Source of the DNA: an uncultured Aquimarina sp.
GTDB taxonomy: Bacteria; Bacteroidota; Bacteroidia; Flavobacteriales; Flavobacteriaceae
Assembly (NCBI GenBank): GCA_947502885.1
Contig: CANNBP010000001.1
Coordinates: 372,001 to 436,000, forward strand
Reading direction: 5' to 3'
Length of the DNA: 64,000 nt
The notes under the pieces are model-generated. The model was not told the origin of the DNA. It was given only the letters and a program-made list of their open reading frames with translations, and did not search any database. The translations under genes and the position numbers were made by a program. Below are positions 43,429 through 52,253 of this stretch, in pieces. Numbering within the stretch: position 1 is the stretch's first letter; every line of letters starts with the position of its first letter.

Positions 43429-45303
43429 ATGGGGTTTATTCTAAAAGGAAATCTTACAGGAGAAATATGCAAAGATTGTAAAGAACCACTATTTGGTTCA
43501 ATAGTACGTTTTTATCGAGTTGCTAATCTAGATATAGATGTTGTAACACATGTTACAGCAAATACAAAAGACACCTTACAGATTTTAAATGAAAAGCAAG
43601 TTAAGGCAAAATCCAAATTACTTTTAGCCGAAGCTGAAATAGATGCTAATGGCAATTATAAAACCGAATTAACAGGTGAATATGCTGAGTATGATGGGCC
43701 AATAATGATTGATATACTTACGAAAAAAGTATACAATCAAAAAAATAAAGATCGAGAATCAATACAATTCACACTTACTACATTACAACCAAGATGGCGC
43801 GAAACCAATGAAGGAATAGTTTTTTATTGGAAATATTGCATCCATAGTCGTTTTTGGTGCAGAATTAGAGAACTTTTTGATGCATGGGTTATTTGCGGTC
43901 AATTACTAGATTGTAAAAATGATAATGTACCAATTCCTGGTATAAAAGTTATTGCCATAGATGATGATTGGATTCATGATGACCAATTAGGTTCTGATAT
44001 AACAGATGCTAATGGGTATTTTAGGATTGATTATACAAGTAAAGATTTTAAGCAAACTTTTCTTTCTCCACTAATAAATATAGAAACCCCATTCCCCCCT
44101 TTTAATAGTGGGCCAGATGTATATTTTAATTTAGAAATAGACGGCACTCCTATTGAATTTGAAAAACCATCAGATAAAAGAGAGAATGTAGGGCCATGTC
44201 TTTGTGTAAGACTATGCTTAGAAGATATTATAATACCAGATATTCCTATTTCCGCTTCTTTTACCAACTTTGGGCTACTTCGTAAAATTAAAATACAAGA
44301 TGAAATTAATAGCTTAAATGGCAAAACACAACGTACCGGATTTAATGATTATGCTTTTTATAGAACTATTAATCTTATTGGTACTATTACCCAAAAGTTA
44401 AATGGCCAACCAATGGAATATATGTTTGAATATCAAGAAGTAGGAACTCCCAATAGCGCACTTGATCCTTTAGGTTGGTTAGCGGTAACACCAGATATGA
44501 TTCCCCCGACAATAATAGGAAATCATATTACATTGATTGGTGGTCCTAACCCAGTATTAAAAACACCTTATATAACAGATAGTATTGCTCCAGGAGTTAA
44601 TTTTAATGGTAATTGGATGCCGGTACCGCAAGAAGGAAACTTTGAACCACATCAAGATGCAGAAATTCTTAAGTTAAATACATTATCACTTACAGGTATG
44701 ACATCCATTGATATGACATCACCTATTAATACTATTGGAACTTCTACATCCCCTTCAGTAGCAGCGCCAGTACGCAACAGATATTTTGCTATAAGAATGA
44801 AACAGCGAGAAATAAATAATGCTGCCACAGAGGTAGTAGCAGGTACTTCAAAACCAATAGCTATTTTCAATGTTAAATATGACAATGTTAACAAACATGG
44901 TAATTGGGCTCCTGAAATCGCACAAAATCAACTAGCTTCTGTTTCAATTAACATTGATGAAATTGTGTCAGGAACCACCGGGTGCAATAAAATCACAAAT
45001 GCACTACACGTTAAGTATCATGCTAGAAACGAAAACCTATCTTCGGTATCATTATCAATTACTGGTCCTAAAGCACCAGGTCAAAACTTTGGTTTTGCAA
45101 CCATACCGTTGATGCCAGCACCAGAAACATTTGGTTCTGCCGAATTGATTCATTTACCACAAACTGATCCGGTTAATTTCTTTCCTGTTAATGATTTGCT
45201 ACCATGTGCATATACCATTCACCTTAGCACCAGAGTAAAACTTACAACAGGTGATGGTGAACCAGGATCGATCCAAGATTTTATCTCATTTTGCAAAGTA
45301 TAA
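43429..45303 (+). CDS. Unrecognised 624-aa protein with a transthyretin-like segment
   Basis: No signal peptide or membrane helix. Residues about 1-125 form a beta-rich domain with a CKDC pair (LTGEICKDCKEPLFGS). A WCRIRELFDAWVICGQLLDC stretch then leads into a transthyretin-like/CnaB-like module (VPIPGIKVIAIDDDW, DITDANGYFRIDY). A Cys cluster CLCVRLCLED follows near residue 255. The remainder is beta-rich, Pro- and Asn-rich without known motifs. The layout suggests a structural or binding protein rather than an enzyme. Lack of an export signal is odd for a protein made of adhesin-like folds, unless it leaves by a signal-independent route. Monocistronic: inverted repeats lie upstream and a terminator downstream. 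Confidence 0.7.
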   Translation: MGFILKGNLTGEICKDCKEPLFGSIVRFYRVANLDIDVVTHVTANTKDTLQILNEKQVKAKSKLLLAEAEIDANGNYKTELTGEYAEYDGPIMIDILTKKVYNQKNKDRESIQFTLTTLQPRWRETNEGIVFYWKYCIHSRFWCRIRELFDAWVICGQLLDCKNDNVPIPGIKVIAIDDDWIHDDQLGSDITDANGYFRIDYTSKDFKQTFLSPLINIETPFPPFNSGPDVYFNLEIDGTPIEFEKPSDKRENVGPCLCVRLCLEDIIIPDIPISASFTNFGLLRKIKIQDEINSLNGKTQRTGFNDYAFYRTINLIGTITQKLNGQPMEYMFEYQEVGTPNSALDPLGWLAVTPDMIPPTIIGNHITLIGGPNPVLKTPYITDSIAPGVNFNGNWMPVPQEGNFEPHQDAEILKLNTLSLTGMTSIDMTSPINTIGTSTSPSVAAPVRNRYFAIRMKQREINNAATEVVAGTSKPIAIFNVKYDNVNKHGNWAPEIAQNQLASVSINIDEIVSGTTGCNKITNALHVKYHARNENLSSVSLSITGPKAPGQNFGFATIPLMPAPETFGSAELIHLPQTDPVNFFPVNDLLPCAYTIHLSTRVKLTTGDGEPGSIQDFISFCKV

Positions 45304-45333
45304 ATGATTTATAATTAGCCTAAGTTTAAAACA

Positions 45334-45373
45334 AAAAGAGCGATATATTATATATGTGATATATCGCTCTTTT
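45334..45373 (+). terminator. Intrinsic terminator of the 624-aa gene
   Basis: A 14-bp perfect stem aaaagagcgatata / tatatcgctctttt with an AT-rich 12-nt loop, starting about 30 bp past the stop codon. Confidence 0.85.
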
Positions 45374-45577
45374 ATGAACTTTAAAATGCTTCTATTATCA
45401 ATCAAAAGTATAAAGAGTATAATGAGTTTTGACATTATCATTCAACTCAATCTATATGTAGCTAGCAACTTAAATTTCTTAATTATCTCCTTTGTAATAA
45501 TTAAGATACCTATTTCTTGATAACTCCTTCGCTTAAGAGTTAAATTAAGAAAGGGAGTACATTTTTAACCAAAAAAC

Positions 45578-45613
45578 AAACCCTTGTGCCAGTGAAAACT
45601 GGTACAAGGGTTT
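45578..45613 (-). terminator. Intrinsic terminator of the 1475-aa protease
   Basis: A 16-bp stem (cccttgtgccagt / actggtacaaggg core, one wobble pair) with a gaaa loop. On the minus strand it is followed by a T-rich tract. Confidence 0.88.
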
Positions 45614-45654
45614 TAAGTTGAAGTGCTAATTTCTAAAAAATCTTAAACAAGATT

Positions 45655-48600
45655 TTATTGCTTAATTATCGCATGAGTGGATATATTGTTATTAGAAACT
45701 ATCTTAACATAGTAACTTCCTGTACGACTAACCTCATTTTCACCAAGCATTATCGTTTTAGGATTATTAGTATACACTTTTTGGTATATTACTTTTCCTA
45801 AAACATTATACACGGTCATTGTGAAATTATCTTTTCCTAGACCACTAACATCAATTGTTAAGTTATTTGTAAATGGATTTGGATACATTTTAACTTCTTT
45901 AGCAATACTTTTTGAAGAATTAGTATTTCTAGTTGTTAATAACCCTTGTCCAGCGGTAGTATTATACGCATAATCAAGTATTGTATATGATAATCCATCA
46001 TTTGCAACAGTTACATAGAACCAACCATAATGTACTTTATTATCAATTTTAAAAGTAAACCCAATATATCCAGATTTACCTTTTGTATCTGTGTAAGAAG
46101 ATGAACTCACTACAAAAGCATGAGAGTTTGCTACAAAATTACTTGAAGCCCCTACCTCTACTCCTTCTGCAAGAAGATCTACATTATTTGTAGCTCCAAC
46201 GCATACAACATCCTTATCATAAGTAACTAAGTATAATGTGTTTCCACTAAACCATGCTCCATAATCCTTATTATCTCCTGCTTCTATTCTAAAGAAATTC
46301 CAAGCAGAAGTAGCACTAGCTACTTTATCATCTATATTAACATACACCACGGTACCATCATTGACACAAGGCCCACATGATCCACCACAATCAATACCAG
46401 TTTCATCACCGTTTTGAATACCGTCTGTACAACTTATAACGGTACCATCACCGATAACAACAGTATAATCTTCTGCTTCACCATAGTTAAAATTACCACA
46501 TGCAGAAGGAACGGTATTGTATCTCATTATTACACGTAATCTTGTGCTACCACTTGTTGCATCAGATGGCACGGTAAATTGCCCACTTACAGAAGTATCT
46601 TTAGAAGCAGCTTTATTCCATACTTGTTCACCAGCATCTTCAAAATCTCCATCTTGATTATAATCAATCCATACGCTATAGGCTTCACTATATACTGTAC
46701 TTTTCCATTTTGGAGTAATGGTTAATGTTTCATTATCACCCTTGGTAAGGTTTGTAGATTCTGATGTAAAATCACTATACCCATTAGTGGACGCAGCAGA
46801 TTGTTTATCAATAGAACCTAACTGAAAACGACTAATATATTCGTCATTAGAATTTGTTGCGTTTGCTGTACAATAAGTTACATTACAAGGTCCACATGAT
46901 CCACCACAATCAATACCAGTTTCATCCCCATTTTGAATACCATCTGTACAAGTTGGATCTGGTTCTTTATCTTTTCTCGTAACCGTTATAAAGTTATCAG
47001 AAACGTCATAACTTTCTGTAGCTAAGTCTCTATCTGTAATATTTTTTCCTGTAACACTCAAACTACCATTATAAGAGATACCGTATACTTTACATATTCC
47101 GGCGGCAGCTCCTTCAAAATCATGAGAAGCTGTTTCTGTAGCCAAAATTTTACCCGCTTCATCAGTAATCAAATAACCATAAGTAGCAGTCGATTGACTC
47201 GTGTTTTTAAAACTAATTACATCTGCTATACCATCTCCTGTTATTGTAGTTATTGCAGTTTTATCATCACTCGTAGACACCATTGCTCCATCAACAGCAA
47301 CTGTACACGGTGCACAAGAAGAACCACCGCAATCTACTCCAGTTTCGTCTCCATTTTGAATACCATCAGTACATGTAGGATCTGGATCACAAGGCCCACA
47401 AGAACCACCACAATCTACTCCTGTTTCGTCTCCGTTTTGAATACCATCAGTACACGTATCGGTACTTATACCAGAAATCGTAATTCCGTAATCTGCTCTG
47501 TTACCACTATCAATATTTCCGCAAGCAGTATCACCATCCTGATTTTTCACATAATGTCCCAATACTCTTAATCCAACTTTTTTACCTGAAGCAGCATTTG
47601 CGGGTACAGTAATACTTTCTGTAAAGGTTATTTCTTTATTAGCATCATAATCTGCAAAATTAATTACTTTACTAAATGCTAATTCATCCTCAGAAAATAC
47701 ACTATCAAAATTCCAATCTGCCCAAACACGAACACGATTAACATCTCCTTGCCCACCATTTCCTAATTCTGCTGTAATAGTAATTGGGTATGATTTTCCG
47801 GTTTCTAGAGTTGTCCCAACTGTATCATAATAATCATAGCCATTACTCTTATCTGGTGCATGATTCATTGTAGCTAAAACTACTTTAGTAACATTAAAAT
47901 ATCCTCCAAAACTTGGACTGATATCACAATATTGCAATCTAGATGTTATAAATTCAGTTTTAGTAACGGTTTTTGTTTGTCCATTGGCAGTTGTTACTTG
48001 TAATGTAACATCATATTTACCAGCATTTCTATATAAAACTAATGGGTTTTTGGCTGTAGATGTAGCAGGGTTTCCTCCTTCAAAAGTCCATTTTCTTGAT
48101 ACTACAGAATCTCCATTTTCAGTAGTGCTTAAATCCAAGAAACTTACTTTTTCAGAGAAATTCACAGTAGATGGATTACCAGAGAAATTCACTTCAAAAC
48201 CGACAGAGTCATCCAAAACATTTAACCCATAATCCTCTCTTTCTCCACTATCAACAGTACCACAAGGGTCATCTCCTTCATTATTTTGAACATAATGAAC
48301 CATAGCTCTAAAACCAATCTTACCAACCTGTGCATCATTAGGAATTGTAACATTAGTTTGATACGTATAATTACCAGCAGTATCCGTACTTGTATTCGTA
48401 TATTTATGCGATGTTACTAATTCGTTTGCTTCTAAAATGAAGTCTCCATTCCAGTCAAACCAAACTTGTATTCTATTTTGATCAGTTCCTTGTGGTTGAG
48501 CTTTACCCGTGTTCGTAGTTATGCTTAAAGGATACGTTTCTCCTCTTTTAATAGGATACTCAATATTAAGATAATCTGAATTTCCATTTTCATAAGCAGA

Positions 48601-50082
48601 TGGGTTTTTAAATCCATTAAACTCTACATTGGTAATATGCGTATATGTTGCATATCTTATACCTAAATCACAAAACTTAGTATATTCATCCTTAAAAGTA
48701 ACCTTAAGTTTATCCAATGTGCTTTTATATAAGCCAGAAACACCTCCAGAAACACTAGGGTTCAAAAATGTAATAGATAAGTTACTAATAGAATTTGCTG
48801 CTTCATGATTTGCAACCGAGTTATCCAAATGAATTGTAGCTGACGTATTACTATTTACCACTATTCGTGGTGATAACCCCGCAGGAACATTGGCCATGGT
48901 ATAATCGGTATTCAAAGTCATTTCCCCAGAACTTTTAGTGAAATTACAATCGATACAATTTATATCTATTGAATTTCCTATTTGACCATCATTTTTATAG
49001 CGTTCTTCGAAAATTGCACCAGAAATAGCTATACGAGCTCCTAGATTAGTATTAAGACCTGTAGCAGTTAAATTTGTATTTGTCCACAACGTATTTCTTG
49101 CTTTAGAATTATCCAAAGCATTAACCATTCTTGCTACCTGTCCTTGAGTAAACATTTTATAACAACTGGTATAATCCATAAAATTCTCATTGTTAATTTC
49201 CTGACCTAGACAGTTCTGAATTACTTTACAATCTGTACCAGAAGAATTCTTTTTATGTGAAGGTGTATCAGCAACACCATCACCATCATTTGGATCATTA
49301 TTACAAACCCCTTTATCAAAGGTGTGCGCTAAATTTAAATAATGACCAAATTCATGTGTAAGAATTGATCTAAAATACGGTCTATTTGGGTTTGCTATAG
49401 CTGCGTTTCCGGCCAAAAAGCTACCATTAAATACAACTCTAGCAAGATCTTGATCAGACATGTTTGTTGCCGGATACCAGGCTACTCCTGATTCATAAAA
49501 GTCCCCATTAGCATACAAATCTCTTGTAATGTATACATTACAATATTTATAATTATCCCAAGCTACTGCAGCAACAGTCGGATCAGAATAATTCCCCATT
49601 CCTCCTTTTTCATCATAATATATGATACCCGTTGTTGGGTTTCCATTAGGATCTAATTGAGCTAATTTAAAAGTTATGTCCAACTTTTCTTTAATTGCTG
49701 CAAAAGGAGCATCAATCGTTGACCAAGCAGGATCTAAACCTTTAAATTCATCATTTGTTAATTTTAAAGCCTCTTTTACGATTTGATCATTTACCGTAGT
49801 ACCATTATTAAATTCTTTTCCAAAAACGTGAAAAACAACTGGTATTACATAAGACCCCGCCTTATTAGCTAAATTTCCCGATTTTTGAGCTTCTGATAGC
49901 TTTTTTAATAATGTTGATTGCTCTTTCTGTGCGCTAGGATTACGTTCATAAAACGTTTTCATTTCTTGACCTGATTTACATTCCCTCAAGTCCTGGGCGT
50001 TAAGATTAAAGCAAGCTATTAGTGCAAAAAACATATAAGCACTAGCAATACTACTTTTATTTATATAGTTTAAAAACTTCAT
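45655..50082 (-). CDS. Secreted M43-type metalloprotease with PKD, GEVED and DCGG modules and T9SS tail (1475 aa)
   Basis: Signal peptide about 1-30 (ends FNLNAQ). The M43-like domain starts near SYVIPVVFHVFG (about 77-88). The zinc site is HEFGHYLNLAH at 243-253, again with Asn in place of the usual Gly; a Met-turn candidate is NFMDYTS. Next come a GEVED-like domain (SGEREDYGLNV), a PKD domain (VSRKWTFEGGNP), a second GEVED-like domain (SGNRADYGI), a pair of DCGG Cys motifs, a beta domain (about 930-1040), a third DCGG motif, a GEVED (GEAEDYTVVI) and a fourth DCGG motif. The terminal module is shared with the 1277-aa protease, and a T9SS sorting domain follows (YPNPFTNNLTI). It is predicted to be an exported protease. 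It is divergent from the Arg-rich protein gene across an 806-bp gap. Confidence 0.92.
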   Translation of the reverse strand: MKFLNYINKSSIASAYMFFALIACFNLNAQDLRECKSGQEMKTFYERNPSAQKEQSTLLKKLSEAQKSGNLANKAGSYVIPVVFHVFGKEFNNGTTVNDQIVKEALKLTNDEFKGLDPAWSTIDAPFAAIKEKLDITFKLAQLDPNGNPTTGIIYYDEKGGMGNYSDPTVAAVAWDNYKYCNVYITRDLYANGDFYESGVAWYPATNMSDQDLARVVFNGSFLAGNAAIANPNRPYFRSILTHEFGHYLNLAHTFDKGVCNNDPNDGDGVADTPSHKKNSSGTDCKVIQNCLGQEINNENFMDYTSCYKMFTQGQVARMVNALDNSKARNTLWTNTNLTATGLNTNLGARIAISGAIFEERYKNDGQIGNSIDINCIDCNFTKSSGEMTLNTDYTMANVPAGLSPRIVVNSNTSATIHLDNSVANHEAANSISNLSITFLNPSVSGGVSGLYKSTLDKLKVTFKDEYTKFCDLGIRYATYTHITNVEFNGFKNPSAYENGNSDYLNIEYPIKRGETYPLSITTNTGKAQPQGTDQNRIQVWFDWNGDFILEANELVTSHKYTNTSTDTAGNYTYQTNVTIPNDAQVGKIGFRAMVHYVQNNEGDDPCGTVDSGEREDYGLNVLDDSVGFEVNFSGNPSTVNFSEKVSFLDLSTTENGDSVVSRKWTFEGGNPATSTAKNPLVLYRNAGKYDVTLQVTTANGQTKTVTKTEFITSRLQYCDISPSFGGYFNVTKVVLATMNHAPDKSNGYDYYDTVGTTLETGKSYPITITAELGNGGQGDVNRVRVWADWNFDSVFSEDELAFSKVINFADYDANKEITFTESITVPANAASGKKVGLRVLGHYVKNQDGDTACGNIDSGNRADYGITISGISTDTCTDGIQNGDETGVDCGGSCGPCDPDPTCTDGIQNGDETGVDCGGSSCAPCTVAVDGAMVSTSDDKTAITTITGDGIADVISFKNTSQSTATYGYLITDEAGKILATETASHDFEGAAAGICKVYGISYNGSLSVTGKNITDRDLATESYDVSDNFITVTRKDKEPDPTCTDGIQNGDETGIDCGGSCGPCNVTYCTANATNSNDEYISRFQLGSIDKQSAASTNGYSDFTSESTNLTKGDNETLTITPKWKSTVYSEAYSVWIDYNQDGDFEDAGEQVWNKAASKDTSVSGQFTVPSDATSGSTRLRVIMRYNTVPSACGNFNYGEAEDYTVVIGDGTVISCTDGIQNGDETGIDCGGSCGPCVNDGTVVYVNIDDKVASATSAWNFFRIEAGDNKDYGAWFSGNTLYLVTYDKDVVCVGATNNVDLLAEGVEVGASSNFVANSHAFVVSSSSYTDTKGKSGYIGFTFKIDNKVHYGWFYVTVANDGLSYTILDYAYNTTAGQGLLTTRNTNSSKSIAKEVKMYPNPFTNNLTIDVSGLGKDNFTMTVYNVLGKVIYQKVYTNNPKTIMLGENEVSRTGSYYVKIVSNNNISTHAIIKQ

Positions 50083-50667
50083 GATATCTGTGTGAAATAT
50101 TTATTAAAGTGTTCAATACACTACTTACATTTTAAGTGTATCATTTTCAAAAACTGATTTCAATTATTCATTTGAATAAAGCACAATTCAACTAGCACAC
50201 CTTTAAAATTAAAGACATGTTGCATTATTGTACATCACCTTTCTATTCTTATTAGATAAGTGAATTCAATATATGATCATTTGGCATCATCCCTATGATA
50301 TGCCTGTACAGTGGAGATTTTAAAAACAAAATAAAACAGTTACTATACTCTACCTATATGTTTGGTATAGTATTATAAACCAAAGTTTCTTTTTGATCTT
50401 TAAAATTTAGTTATAAAATCTTTTTTATAAATACTGTGTAGTACGGTGGAGTTTTTTCATGAGTTTGCTTTCATTGAGTTTGTTATATTTAAAAATGAGT
50501 TAGTTAATCACAAATTTAAAGTATAATATTTATACGCGCTAATATTATATTAGCTCAAACATACATAATATAAATAAATCCACCTAACAGACCCTACCAG
50601 TTAAAATACATAATTATTTTTTGGTTGTTTCAAACAATTAACTCGTAATCAACTTAATAAATACAAT

Positions 50668-50808
50668 ATGTTAACTATAAAAGATCATTTTAATAAAAAT
50701 TTAATAGGTAAATCCCTATTAAAAATATGTTTTCGTAATCTTTTACCTTCAAAACACAGGTTTTCAAACAATTACAACATCGACCTAAAACCTCTAAAAC
50801 GTAATTAA
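50668..50808 (+). CDS. Possible small basic protein, 46 aa (doubtful)
   Basis: ATG at 50668, TAA at 50806-50808. It encodes a basic peptide beginning MLTIKDHFNKNLIGKSLLKI and ending LKPLKRN. There is no homology I recognise, no clear promoter and no ribosome-binding signal. It lies 80 bp before the Arg-rich gene on the same strand. In a long AT-rich gap an open frame of this size can occur by chance; it is listed because coding-like residues predominate. Confidence 0.25.
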   Translation: MLTIKDHFNKNLIGKSLLKICFRNLLPSKHRFSNNYNIDLKPLKRN

Positions 50809-50814
50809 TAATTT

Positions 50815-50830
50815 TTGGCACGCTGCTTGA
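50815..50830 (+). promoter_or_regulatory. Sigma-54-like promoter motif before the Arg-rich protein gene
   Basis: ttggcac, five bases, then ttga approximates the sigma-54 pattern TTGGCAC-N5-TTGC, with the final base differing. It is about 60 bp before the ATG at 50889. The -24 half is perfect; the -12 half is imperfect, so support is weak. Confidence 0.28.
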
Positions 50831-50888
50831 TATTATACCAGTGAGTATCAAAATTATAAATTGAGACACTCCTTTAAAATCAAGAATT

Positions 50889-52172
50889 ATGAAAAATATT
50901 GTTTTACTTTTTACAGGCTTATTGTTAGCAACCTTTACTGCTAATGCAAAAGAAACAACTAATACAACCTCTAACCGATATACGAACTACGGAAAATCAT
51001 TCATTTTTTCTGAAGGAGGAATTGACTTCTCTATATATGCCGATGGCCAGTTCGATTTTTTTATTAATGGTCAGCGAAACGGGGTAAGTCTTGGTGTTAA
51101 TACTCCTGAAGTAAGCATTACCTTTAATTCTGGGTATAATTATGATGACTACGTACAGTATGATGATTACGGTGCCGTGGTACAGGTTGAAGAAGTTCCT
51201 ATTTTTTATGATCATTTTGGGAGAATAATTCAAGCAGGAGATGTCTATATCAATTACAATAGTTTTGGTAGAATATCACAAGTTGGTGGATTATATGTTC
51301 ATTATAATAGGTATGGAAATTTCATCAACTATACAGGTTACATCAATGTATATAACAGAAGATACATTTATAGACCATATCATAGATACTTTACTGTACC
51401 TGTTGTAGAAAGATGTATTGTATATAATAGACCTTATAGAAGATATTACACACCATATAGATGTTCATACACAGTGTATAGAAACAATTATTATAATGGA
51501 TATTATAGTAGACCTTATAGAAATCGTACCTATTATAGACCACATAGTAGAATTCGAAGCTACTCAAGAGGATATAGAAATTCTGATGCAAGAAGATTAA
51601 GCTATAGAACAAGAGGACACAGAACAGCTATGTACCAAAGAAACGATCGTAATTATAGCAAAATAAATCGTAATAGATCAAGATCAAATACATATGGAAG
51701 ATCTAATGCGACTAGAAATAGATCGAATGGGTATACTAGATCAAATACTACTAGAAACAGATCAAATGTTACTAATAGAAATAATATAACTAGAAGTCGA
51801 TCTAATAACCCAAGTAATAGAACAAGTACTGTTACTAGAACTACACATACTAAAACTAAAACAAGAGTACAATCCAGAAACAGAAACACCCCTTCTACAC
51901 AAAGAAGTAAAGGTACTGTAACAAACAGATCGTATGATACAAATAAAAGAAGATATAAAGGAAATAATACTAGATCTAAGGCTATCACAGGTAATAATCA
52001 AGTAAGAAGACAAAAAAGTCCTACTAGAAATTACTCAAGAAGTACAACAACCCGTTCATCTAATAGAACTAATGCTTCAAGAAATAGAACTACTGTAAAT
52101 AAACAAAGAAGTACTACTCCGTCTAGAAGAACAACTACAACTCGTACACGTTCTACAAGAAGCAGAAGTTAA
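50889..52172 (+). CDS. Secreted protein with extreme Arg/Ser/Asn/Thr-rich C-terminal half (427 aa)
   Basis: Signal peptide 1-20 (ends TANA). Residues about 30-165 form a Tyr/Gly/Asp-rich beta-like domain with short repeats (YDHFGRIIQAGDVYINYNSFGRI, then QVGGLYVHYN). From about 165 the protein is Tyr/Arg-rich (RPYRRYYTPY). From about 225 to the end it is almost only Arg, Ser, Asn, Thr with some Lys and Gly (units like RNRSN, NATRNRSN and TRSN). The tail is disordered and highly cationic, suited to binding nucleic acid or anionic polysaccharide outside the cell; that is inference. The first half recalls flavobacterial secreted proteins of unknown function. No T9SS tail is present. The gene is divergent from the large protease. 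Confidence 0.78.
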   Translation: MKNIVLLFTGLLLATFTANAKETTNTTSNRYTNYGKSFIFSEGGIDFSIYADGQFDFFINGQRNGVSLGVNTPEVSITFNSGYNYDDYVQYDDYGAVVQVEEVPIFYDHFGRIIQAGDVYINYNSFGRISQVGGLYVHYNRYGNFINYTGYINVYNRRYIYRPYHRYFTVPVVERCIVYNRPYRRYYTPYRCSYTVYRNNYYNGYYSRPYRNRTYYRPHSRIRSYSRGYRNSDARRLSYRTRGHRTAMYQRNDRNYSKINRNRSRSNTYGRSNATRNRSNGYTRSNTTRNRSNVTNRNNITRSRSNNPSNRTSTVTRTTHTKTKTRVQSRNRNTPSTQRSKGTVTNRSYDTNKRRYKGNNTRSKAITGNNQVRRQKSPTRNYSRSTTTRSSNRTNASRNRTTVNKQRSTTPSRRTTTTRTRSTRSRS

Positions 52173-52209
52173 GAAATAAAAATATTAAACTTTTTGGTTG
52201 GTTAGTTTT

Positions 52210-52253
52210 GAAATCCTTCAAAGTTGTATGCTTAAGCACCTTTGAGGGATTTC
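52210..52253 (+). terminator. Intrinsic terminator overlapping the 3' end of the flippase gene
   Basis: Arms gaaatccttcaaag (52210-52223) and ctttgagggatttc (52240-52253) pair with one wobble. The right arm is inside the last codons of the convergent flippase gene, whose stop codon lies at 52232-52234. Confidence 0.8.

Larger units (their letters stand above)
45304..45654. other. Intergenic region between convergent genes
   Basis: 351 bp containing two terminators (45334-45373 and 45578-45613), one for each convergent gene. The roughly 200 bp between them are AT-rich. I see no small gene there. Confidence 0.6.
50083..50888. other. 806-bp divergent intergenic region
   Basis: Between the starts of the 1475-aa protease and the Arg-rich protein gene. 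It includes a 7-bp inverted repeat ttattca / tgaataa (50164-50179) about 80 bp upstream of the protease, the doubtful 46-residue frame at 50668-50808, and a sigma-54-like motif at 50815-50830. The rest is AT-rich with no feature I can name. Confidence 0.5.

Noticed and set aside
47122..47571. 149-codon plus-strand frame rich in Cys, Thr and Ser
   Set aside because: It is the antisense shadow of the DCGG repeats of the 1475-aa protease, and its apparent repeats mirror that gene.
51653..52013. Hydrophobic Leu/Val-rich minus-strand frames
   Set aside because: Reverse reading of the Arg/Ser/Asn codons of the Arg-rich gene necessarily gives Leu/Val/Ser. There is no independent start signal.
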